Positions 9,625 to 21,600 of a DNA stretch of 64,000 nucleotides are shown piece after piece. Below the pieces are notes generated by a model that worked only from the letters and a program-made list of their open reading frames with translations, was not told the DNA's origin and ran no database searches. The stretch's first letter is position 1, and each line of letters starts with the position of its first letter. Both the position numbers and the translations under genes were made by a program. The stretch comes from Mytilisepta virgata. Its lineage: Eukaryota > Mollusca > Bivalvia > Mytilida > Mytilidae. The stretch spans positions 97,130,513 to 97,194,512 of the forward strand of contig CM051521.1 in assembly GCA_028015205.1 (NCBI GenBank), read 5' to 3'.

Positions 9625-12600
9625 GTATGCATAAATGCAGAGCAGATTCATATGTAAAAATGATAAAAAATCATAAAGTAAACAAGAGGCTGTCGTGACA
9701 GCAAACCGGATTTTCCTGCATGGAAATGATGTTTGCAAATCTGGATTCCCAAACAGGATGAAGTAAAGAAATATAAATGAATTTTTGTAGGGTTCAGAAA
9801 TGGAAAGGCAAAAATCAATCTTGACCTCCTATTTATAGTAAGTGACAAATATTGGAATTTTTTAGATGGAACTGCTGAATATCTCATTTTCTGCTGTATG
9901 AAGGGCCACGAATATGCCACAAGAAAATAAATAACTTGACAACAACAAATGACCTTTGCATGGAAACGACGACTTGAACTGCCTTTTTTCAATTTTTTAG
10001 AACCATAACTCCTGAACGGTGAAAGTGAAAATCGTCAATATCGGAACGGTGAAAGTGAAAATCGTCAATATCGAACTTGACCTCCATTTTGTCATCAGTA
10101 ACAACATATTAAAATTTGAAAAGCCTTGGTTGAACAGTTCATAAGTTATCACACGGACACCACTGGAAAAGCCATTTTTCAATCTTTCAAGAACCATAAC
10201 TCTTGAACGGTGAAAGTGAAAATCGTCAATATCGAACTTGACCTCCATTTTGTCATCAGTAACAACATATTAAAATGTGAAAAGCTTTGGTTGAACAGTT
10301 CATAAGTTATTGCACGTCCGCCCGGCCGCCCGCCCGCCGTACATCACCAAATTAATAACCTATGAAAATCCGGTTAAAAATGACCGACCCATCGATGATG
10401 ATTCTGGCCTAACCGTCATGCATCCGAGGCATACTTTTTATAAGAGTAATCCAGAAAAATGACAAATATAGATTCCCCTTCAGGTACGAGAGTGTTACGG
10501 AATTTCTCAACCAGAGATAGTTAATTTTTTTTTATTTTCAACACGCGAGCTCTAGCCAGCGTGTTAAAAGCTAAAATTTAACTACCGCCGGGGTGGAGAA
10601 ATTCTGTAACTCACGAGTAAATCGAAGGAGAATCTCTTTCTCCTATGATTTTCAACAAGAACCTCAAGGAAATGCCGTTGCTACACATTTTGTTTACATG
10701 AACGCCATTTCGGAACTTCTCTAGTTTATCTTTCCAATAGACGTAAAAAAAAAACGGCGGGAATTTCAACGCAGAAATTTAACCAGTTAAAAGTATTATG
10801 TATTTTTATCCCACAGGAATAGGAGAGACATTCTTCCAAACCTATAATAAAAGCTCAAATAAAAGACTGGAATAAACATTACTACAGACTTCGAGCTGTT
10901 TGTTTTGTTTGGTTTGATAGATGTTATTTTGAAAAAAAATATTAAGGTATTCCTTGAAAATCCATGAAAAAAGTACAATTTGTGCAACACGTAAAAAATA
11001 TTAAATTGAAGAAAAAATTAAGATGTCTATTTAAATGATAAAGTAAACATATCAAATTTTAGTCTAGATAAAGAAGTACGGAAAATATAATTGTACCGAA
11101 CACAGACGGTCATTACGAAAGTCCGATATTTAATGAATGAAAAATATCTTTGAAAATCTCTGGTTATTTCGAGTATTTGTTGAAAATGCTTAAATCATAA
11201 ATCATAAATGTCTTTCAAACATATGTTTAATATTGTTCGTTTAAGACGTAAGAAGAAGGAGCATAGCAACTGATTTACTTTGGAATGAAAACAGAAATGA
11301 ACATACAGATTCTGGAGGGACCAAAGATCGATCAAATCAAGGTAGGAAAATACTAAATACTGAAATCAAAGCAGGAAAGCCGCATTTGAAAACGAATGTT
11401 GATAAGTAGTTTAATCTAATTCTTCTTTTTCTTTTTATGTCTTTCTATAAGCTTAAATATCTGTCTTAAAGACATTAATATGCTTTCACAAATTATTTGT
11501 CAGGAGATGTTCTAGTATTGTGTCGATTAAACGGACTTGATTAATACGGAAAGTTTGTAGAAGAGTTCCCTTTGGGATTTGCTGTCCACTGTTGGTACAT
11601 TTCAGCTAGTGTTCATAGTGTTTCTGTATTTGTGGACATATATGACGGTCCTTTTAATTATAATTATTTGAGCTTTAAGCACTGTAGACTGTATATTCAT
11701 GATACAAAATTTAAATATGCATTTAACATATGATTTTTATTCTTTTAGGACAAAAAAGAATTCCAATCATTCAAAGGCAAGACACATGGCAAAATGACAG
11801 CAATTGCCAGCCAGGTATGTGTATGCAGGATCTTCCTTCATTATAATTATGTCATTGTATCAGCAGACAAAATATAGTTTTCGACCACATTGACTGTCTG
11901 ATTAAGGACCGTTCACGTGGCAACCCCCTTTACATAAATATCACAAAGTCGATAATCTATTTTATTTTTCTTCAACACGTACTGCTGTGAGAAAAAAAAA
12001 CGAATAAGAAGAAACTAGATCAGTCATTCTATTTCCACTATATAGATACCCCTTTTAGAACAATTCTAACTTTGAATTAAAAACGTTATGACAAATATGT
12101 TTGATTGTTGACTTCCCCTCCTTATTGCAATACAACAACACCTTCAGTTTATGGTGTGTACATTTCACATTTTATTCGTGACTGCTGTGAATAGTAAATT
12201 ACCTTGATTTTCTCGACAGAGCGAAAATACGTAAAAACAACAACTACGAAAGAGTTCTTAAAAATCACTCCAACAATTTTACCATAGTGATCACTATTTG
12301 ATTTGACGAATTTTCTGTTTCAAAGCTGTGACTACATATCTTCAGTCAGGTTTCATGTCTGACTGGAACTGAAAAACCACTATCTAATTTTTTTTAAATT
12401 GCAATATGATGGGTCCTGTAAATGGAGCACGCTTGTCCTTCAAGAGCACATGATATCATCTGCGGTTTTTAACTCGAGTTCACATTGAAAATGCTTCAGT
12501 TTTTTTATGCCTAATTTAAATCACTTTGGTTTGATTTTTTTTTTTTTTGTTTGTTTTATTCTTTAGCTTTTAACTTTGTGGTTACAGAATCTCTGTGTTA

Positions 12601-15600
12601 CTGTTCTAATTGTCACAGTATTTGGCTTTTCGATTTTCTGCTCAAGAGCAATGTGCATGGTGAAGAATGGTCTAGAAATGCGCATCGTTCACAAGAAATT
12701 TAGTATCTGAGTTCGATAAATACACTTTTCGACAATTTGTTTCATCCGCATTGCTAAAGGCCCCAAAAACCGTAAAAATAAAAAAAAAAACGATGAAAGA
12801 TACAGTTTTGTTTCCTATACCAATCATCTTTAGTCTCGTTACCTATTGGCCTACAGTTACGTTAAAAAAATATAAATAAAACTGCTCTTCATACCTGCCT
12901 TCCGTATAATGTTCCAGTATGCATGGGTTTTCTTATGTACATCATGTTTATAAACCCATATGTTTGTTGATCTCAATGACAGCAAGTAGTATAAAACATT
13001 TGTAGGTAATAACCCAAAAAGACAAATTCAGGAACAAACCAACGACCGGGCATATAACCGGCGTATAGACCCTGCTGTCTCTGAACAACAACTTAAAGCA
13101 ACTGAAGGACAACAAACTAGGACTAAAACTAAAGATAGAAACACTCCATTGAAAAATAGACCAGGTATGAACATCTAAATATTGCTGTTATCCATGAACC
13201 CGGTTTATCAGATTCCAATTAATGGACAGTCCTAGATTTTTATTAAATGATTTTGGACCCTGCCATTTTTTTTTTTAGAGTCTAGATTTTTTTAAATGGC
13301 TTTTTTCACCTCCCTAAAATTCAAATGGTCTCTCCCTAATAACAAAATTCACTATGCACGTGTATGTATTTATACTCTAGATTTTAAGAACTTGTTTTTA
13401 TTTTTAATAATGTTGAAGCAAGTGATATCGAAACCAAAAATCGGTCACAATTTTCGCAAAATTATGCATACCAATACCACGGACAGATTCATTTCAAACA
13501 TTATTTCATAAAATTTCACTGATCTTAATTGTTCCGTAAATAAACTCATTGGTAGGAGGTACGGATATGGTGTAATTGTTAAATCCTGGATATAATTTTG
13601 CTGGAGAATAATTTTGACTTATTTGATTTACTTCCTTGGTTTTTTTTCAAGAACCAAACTAATTGAGTTAGCTTTAATTTTGTAATTTATGGCTCTTTTT
13701 TATTTCTTTGTCCTTGGCTTGTGACTGCCATAAATGCAAGCCCAGTAGAGGGATGAGTAACAAGTTTAACCCTGTTTCATTTTCATGTGATTGTTCCATT
13801 TAAGATGCGAAAAATGTAAAGAATTTCTTCACAGTTGTAATATAGGATCATTTAGCATTTCATGTGTTGTGAGCACATGTCCCTTGTTGAAGGTTGTAAG
13901 TCTACCTTTTCATGTAATTTTCTGATTCTTTTTCAGGATTGTTTCGTTGGCATATTTATATGATAACCATAATCAAAATAAATAGTTTAATCAATGATTC
14001 ATTTGATTGTAGGTAATACCGCTAGAGGACAAATGCGGGCACAAACCAACGATCGGGCATATCACCGAAGGGGCCCTGTTGTCTCTCAGCCACAAGAAAT
14101 CAATGAAGGACCAACAAAAATAAGCACGAAAACTGAAGAAAGAATACCCTCTTTAAAAGACAGACAAGGTATGAAAATTGTAACCATCACTGTTTTAGTG
14201 GGAAAAAATCGTTTAAGACACTAGAAATATGTGTACCTTATTATTTATCAAATTAATAAATAAATTGTGTCAGTAAAAGTATTGGTCCATCTATTGCACA
14301 GGTTAACTTCTCTTCCTGCTAGAAATTGGAACTGCTAAATACTGCATTTAACTGTTGATTATTTACTGAGAAATTTTGTAATCCAAATTTCACATAGCAA
14401 CGCCATTTACTGTTATTGTACAATATCTAATACTGTTATTATTGCTATATTCTTCCCTTTATGGTATTGGTTTGTTCATCGATCTTTAAGGTGTTTTGAA
14501 TTTTTTGTTAATAGAATATTCAAAATGGCAATTTATTAATTTGCATTCCAAGGCTTTGCAGTGAAATTTATACTTCAACAAATTCAAAAATGTGATGCCC
14601 TCCACATTTTCAAAATTACAGGTAAACAAATTCATATGCAATTTGAATCGAATGCGATGGAGCCAAATCGAAAACCAATTGAATCCTCACATATAAAAAG
14701 TGACAGAACTTCACCCTTTATGCCTTCTGAAGATCGATATAACATTCTGAAACCTGATATACCAAAGCGGCAAAGTAAAATCAACGATACCATGCAAAAA
14801 GACACAACGAATGATGGATTTCATAAAAGCGTATCAGGTAATTGATCGATTTGAAAATTATACTACTTTTTCAGCAGTTATATATTATTTTCAATGTATA
14901 GCTTCTGTAGGTTTAAATCAAAAGTAACTTCATTTAATAGGAACTTATGTGCCTTGCAATACTAAAACTGCGGCCATTTCTTTTCTTTTTTTTCTTTTTT
15001 TTTTTGAAGGGGGACGGCAAATATTATACAAATGGAAATTTGCTATCTTCGATTTATTTAAAGATCAAGATAAACCTAAACCACTGAGACAAAATCAAAC
15101 TTGGCGTTTTAGGTGGATTCCTTCAGAATTATCATAGTATCTCGTCTGAACCAAACTTTGCAACCGTAGTTCTTATTTGATCCCCTTTATCCGATGGTAC
15201 GACTTGTGAAGACAGCCGAACTAATTTAAGATAGAACCTTATAATCTGAAACCGCTGAATCAAACTTTGGAGAATTACAGTAATTATCCTTAAGTAATCC
15301 TCTTTCAAGAGAATGTATTAGTTAACATAATTCATCAACCAAGATTCCACAGCCAAACATTTAGTTGTGTTTTAGATTAGTGAGTGATGCAAGTACCTGA
15401 TAATATCTAGTTGTGTTTTGTTCCAGTATTATATCTCATTTACAGTTACTGGTTTCTCCCGTTTTTCAGTGGAAAAAACTAAACAATTATTTCAATGTAA
15501 ATTCTTGTATTACCAATAATATGTTAAATATTTTTTACTGTTTTACAAACAACGCTTTAAAGCTGGATCTGCCAAGTGTTCCACCAAACCATTGTCTCAA

Positions 15601-18600
15601 GATCTAACTTCTATTTTAACAGCTGTCAAAACGGGCGAGACAAGCTATTCAAGAAGTGGTATCAATCAAATGTGGATATTAAAGAACTCCAACGACTTAA
15701 AGGATATTTTACGATCTCGGTCCATTTCAGTCTGTAACAGCATAAAACATTTGACTTCTCTACCCTCTATTCCACCATTCCTCATTCACAACTGAAGAAG
15801 AAGTTGAAAGATCTAATCCATCGATGCTTTCAAAATAAAAATGGCAACAGCAGATACACATATCTTATCATTGGTAGAGATAAATAATACTTTGTTAAAA
15901 ACCAATCTAAATCTAACAAAAAACGAAATTGTCCTGATGATTGAATTTTTGCTCGACAACATGTTTCTTCAATTTGGTGGACGTGTTTTCCAACAGACAA
16001 TTGGCACCAATTGTGCGTCACTCCTGGCCGACTTGTTCCTTTACTCATATGAGTCAGACTTCCTTAACGGATATCTCATCTATCCCAGAGAGCTCGAAAT
16101 TAAGGATACCACAGACACTGCCAAGTCTGCATCTTATCTTGACCTTCGCCTCGAAATTGACCCCAGAGGAAGGTTGAATACAAAGCTTTACGACAAACGG
16201 GATGCATTTGACTTTCCAATCGTCAACTTCCCATTTTTAAGCGGCAATATTCCAGAAGCGCTGGCGTATGGAGTATATATTTCACAACTCATACGTTATT
16301 CCAGAGCTTGTGACATATACATTGACTTCCTGGACAGAGCCCGGCTCCTGACAGAAAAAAGTTGCTCAGACAGGGGTATGTTGCTCCTAAGTTTTATGGA
16401 CGTCATCATGACTTGGTTGACAGGTATGAAAAAACCGTTTCCGAAATGAAAATGGACCTGTTTCATTGAGGTTATCCCTTCCTCATACCGGATTTGACAT
16501 GGGCAGCATGGCGGGTGTCATGCAGGAAGCAGAGACTGCTTACTCTTCCGGAGCATCTGAGTCTACCCCCAGTTTTTTGGTGGGGTCCATGTTGTTCATA
16601 TGTTTTTAGTTTTTAATTGTAGTGCATGCATTGTTTTGGACTTGTCTTCGTTGTTTAGATTTTCCCCTCCTGCGAATATCCCTTTGGTATTTCTTGACTT
16701 TACTTACAATATTTATAGGTTTAAATTCTAGTTGCTGTCCATTTATGTTTTATTATATTTTATATTTATTCATGCATTAATCATCAGTATTGTTTGGATT
16801 TTAGATATAATAAAGAAGAAACAGGGTGCTCTTCTTGTGGTTGCAATAGATTTTGGAACAACGTATTCGGGATATGCCTATTCATTTCGTAATGAATATA
16901 CATCCGATCATAATAAGATTTACACTAATATGGCCTGGGTATCTGGTGATAGTCTTGCCACATACAAAACACCAACCTCCATCCTCTTCAATAAAAGTGG
17001 CTCTTTCCATAGTTTTGGGTACGATGCAGAGCAGACATATGCCGAATCTATGGAAAACAACGCCGATGAAGATTTCATTTTCTTCAGTAGATTCAAGATG
17101 AAATTATTTCAGAATGAAGGGGTAAATATTTAGAATACTCTCGGTAGTTAATTTATTGCCCCGCATTCAGTGAAACTACACTAGAAATTGAATCTTGTAT
17201 TCTTTTAACCTTGTTTAGAATAACTGTTTATTGCTGTTTAGTACACATATAGAATTTCAATTTGGGGTACAGAAAGTCAAAATTTATATTGAAGTCATTC
17301 CACTGATTTCAACAGTTATGGATTTTAATTCAGATGTGCAATTGTTTTATATAAGTTGAAAATAGGAATTTTTATTTATTTAAGGCGTCACACAAATCAG
17401 TTTTGCAAAGTAAGAACGAGACTTCATTTTAAAATCAGATGCATTACAATTGATTTCATAGAATTTGTATTATATCAGTGAGTATATGTCATTTCTAGTG
17501 GATGGAGATTTGTAGCTTCGTTAGTTTAAGCTGAATTTCAACACGAAAGGGCAGTAAAAAATTCTAAGACTGTTTTTTATTTAAACAAATTAAATCTGTC
17601 TTGGGAGGTTTGTTCATTTTGATAAATAATGAGGAATACTGTGAATTAAATTTTAAATCTATATTACGTTTAAAAACAAACCTGTTAAACGAGTTTAAAT
17701 AAAAATTTATCTTTTCATCTTAGGTTCATTTTAATTTTTTCAGACATCAAAGAGAATAAGTAATAAATTCATGCTTTATGATGATAGACGAAGAACTAAA
17801 ATAAAGGCCCTGACCGTATTTTCTGAATCCATAAAGTACTTCAAAACACACTTTAAAGAGTCGTGCACAGTACAGTCATTTAGTTTGAAAGACGATGAAA
17901 TTCATTGGGTATTGACTGTACCAGCCATTTGGACTGACAACGCAAAGCAGTTTATGAGATTAGCAGCCGAAGAAGTATGTATCTAAGTGGTATTCACACA
18001 GAATGGTGAGAGTAAGAGATGTATTTCGTTCCATTCAAATACATTCAATTCGAACGAATTATATTATGGGGGAACAAAACAATGACTTGCATTGAGGAAA
18101 AACGGCTATATAACCGAAAGGTATTGGCAACGAAGATATTCGCTATTAGAAAATAATGTTGTATTATAACATTAATACCGCTCCTAAAGTGATGGGTGTT
18201 AATTGTCTATTCTGACAATCTACTGATTTAATTTTTATTTTTATTTTTGAACATCGGACGAGATTTATATTACCAATACGTTCTTGCTCATTATTATAAT
18301 ATTAGGTGCTGTATACGCTATGCTCAAAATACAACAATTATGACAGTCACGCGAAATGACGTCACTGTCAAAAGTGCACTATCAGAATCAAAGATATAAC
18401 GTCAAACGTTCAAATGACGCCAGGTCGATAGTCAAAAACAGGATATAGAACGCTTGAATTTTCATTAAAATTTAGTTTGTTTAAAAATATTTTAAAATGT
18501 AGATGGCGCCTTATATTGTTCGCTTCCATTACAGAAATGATGCATATATGGATTACCATATTAGAATCGAAATAATTCATTGATGCCATGCCCTATGTTT

Positions 18601-21600
18601 ATTTCGCCATGGGTAGGCATAAAAATATAATGTCTATCCATACACATAAAATAAGCATAGTATTAGCCATAGCGCATGGCATCAATGAATTATTTCTTAA
18701 TTATAAAAATGGGTTTAAACAGATATACTCCGGTGACCTTGCGGCACGAAATATTCCTGATGCAAATGATATTTCTGACAAAAATACAAGATTTCAAGAC
18801 CTCATTTGCATACTTATGTAATGATTTTTTTTATACTGGTATAGTAAAATCATATTTCCTCAGAATTATATTAGAATTTTTGTAAATTGTAGGCAGGTAT
18901 ACCGACAGATTTACTGACTCTTGCATATGAACCAGAGGCAGCAGCATTATATTGTAAAGAAATGACAGTACAGAAGAAAGAAGGGAGTGAAGGGTGTAGT
19001 ATGGAGACTTTCGATGTTGGTCAGAGCTTTCTTGTTCTTGACTGTGGTGGTAAATAGTTTTTGTTTTGAAGATGTTTATTGTACCTTCATCAACCTTACC
19101 GGTATGAAAGAAAAATATGCACTAAAACAAAAGCTATACAATTGCAAACAGAAGAAAATTAAGACCGTTGGAAGTCTATAATCTGACAAAAGTAAGCAAA
19201 CAGAAGTCTATAATCTGACAAAAGTAAGCAAATAGAAGATAATATATGTCTTTGCGACTCATGTGAAACGCTCCCTAGGAAATGTTTAAAGCTAAGTTAA
19301 AATGGCTGGCGAACACTAAATACTAAATAGCAGTTATTGACAGTCTGTTCCACACAAAAAAATGGCTTAGATATGCGCTTTATTGTACTATAGGGAAAAT
19401 ATACAGTTATAGAGTATTAATTTTTTCTCCAATCCACAGTAATTGGTACCCATGAAAATAAGTGAATCCAAAATGTATCAAAGATATTATACCACCAAAT
19501 TCATCTCATAGAATCTAATCTCAATGGATAAGCTGGATATAATATTTGACTTATTTCACATTAGTATTCAGTCCGATTACAAACTCTAATCATACCCTGA
19601 CGACAGCATTATAATATTTCGCCATTAGGATCCCGAAGTTATATCATCCAAGTTAGGAAAGGAATTAGAATCATGTAGTGACTGGCTAGTTGACAATAAG
19701 CTATCTTTACATTTAGCCAAGACAGAATGCATTATATTTGGCCCTAAGCGAAAGCTAAAAAACTAAAATGCAATAGTCATATAATAAAGTCACAACCAAA
19801 ACTAAAATATTTGGGCCTTGAAACAGATCAAAATTTATCTGGAGACAGCACAATTAACTCTATTGTCAAGAAAATAATTCTAGACTCAAATTTATGTACC
19901 GCAATGAAAACTGCCTATCGACCGAAACCCCCCCCCCCCCCCAAAAAAAAAAAAAAAAAAACGCTTTCAACGGCTCTTATCCAATGCCACTTTGATTATT
20001 CCTGTTCCTCTTGGTATGTTGGTGTTTGATAAAAATGTGTAAAAACAAATTGCAAATTGTACAAAACAAAACAGTAAGATTTATTAAAGAACTAGGTCCC
20101 AGATCTAGTATTTGAAAACCTGAACTATCAAACGTTGGAATTCTTAACATCGAAACTCGAGTAAAACAACTAAGATTGGGACATGTACATAAAATCTACA
20201 ATAACAAATGCCCACTTTATTTAAAAGGTCCATGAACACCACTGCTATAACACTAGGTCAAGCCAGTTCAACTTTTTGGTCCCTAAAATCATAGGGGTAG
20301 ACTCGTCATTTTTAGCTCACCTGCCCTAAAAGAACATGTGAGCTTTTGCCATCACTTGGCGTCCTTCTTCCGTCCGCCGTCCGTCCGTCTGTAAACTTTT
20401 ACATTTTCATCTTCTCCTCTGAAACCCCTGGACCTATTTAACTGAAACTTGGCCTGAAGCTTCTATCGAAGGTCCTTTACAAAGTTGCATAAATCATCCC
20501 GGCCCGTCAAACAAAATGACTGCCATTAGCATTTACATGTTCTGATTGGTCCAAATTTAAAACTTCTTCTCCTTTGAAACCGTAAAGCCAAATGAACTGA
20601 TTTTTGGTATGGAGCATCTATGGAAGGTCCTTTACAAAGTTTGCATAAATCATCCTTGTTTGTGAAACAAAATGGCCGCCATGAACATTTACAGGTTCTG
20701 AATGGTCGAAATTTAAATCTTCTTCTCCTCTGAAACCGTGAAGCCAAATGAACTGATTTTTGGTATGGAGCATCTATGGAAGGCCCTCTACAAAATTTGA
20801 ATAAATCATCCTAGTTCGTGAAACGAAATGGCCGCAATGAACATTTACATGTTCTGATTGGGGGAAATTTAAAACTTCTCATCTGAAACCGTAAAGCTAA
20901 ATGAGCTGATTTTTGGTATGAAGCATCTATGGAAGGTCCTTTACAAAGTTTGCATAAATCATCTTGGTCCCTGAAACAAAATGGCCGCCATGAACATTTA
21001 CATTTTCTGATTGGTCGAAATTTAAAACTTCTTCTCCTCTGAAACCTTATAGCCAAATGAACTGATTTTTTGGTGTGGAGCATCTATGTAAGGTCCTTTA
21101 CAAAATTCATCCTGGTCCGTGAAACAAAATGGCCGCCATGACCATTTAATTGTTCTGATTGGTCGAAATTAAAAACTTCTTCTCCTTTGAAACCGTAAAG
21201 CAAAATGAACTGATTAAAGCAACTAGTTCATCAATGTTTTTTTCAAGAAAAATTGGACACGCAGATATAAATTTCTTGTTCTAGGTAGAGAAAAGGCTGA
21301 TTTCGTGAAGAACCACTCTGATTCTGACAAAAAGTATTCTGAAGATGAAATTACAAACATGTTAGATTTTCTCATAGACAACATATTCGTTGAATTTGGC
21401 ATTCCAATGGGGACCAACTTTGCTCCTCTCCTCGCCGATCTGTTTCTGTACTCATATGAAACGGACTTCATTCAAGGGTTACTACGTGAAAACAAAAAGA
21501 AACTAGCCCAATCCTTTCATTTCACTTTTCGATATATAGATGATGCGTTGTTGTTAAATAACGACAAATTCCAAGACTTTCTACATCTTATCTACCCCAG

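Noticed and set aside
16732..16804. N-terminal membrane segment in front of the HSPA12 ATPase
   Set aside because: The open frame upstream of exon 6 is T-rich intron. The AG at 16,804 matches the phase of exon 5, so this stretch is probably not translated, although an alternative start cannot be fully excluded.
20526..21083. Cys/Phe/Lys-rich minus-strand frames with repeated RFQRRRSFKF
   Set aside because: They are translations of the roughly 155-bp tandem core, not proteins.
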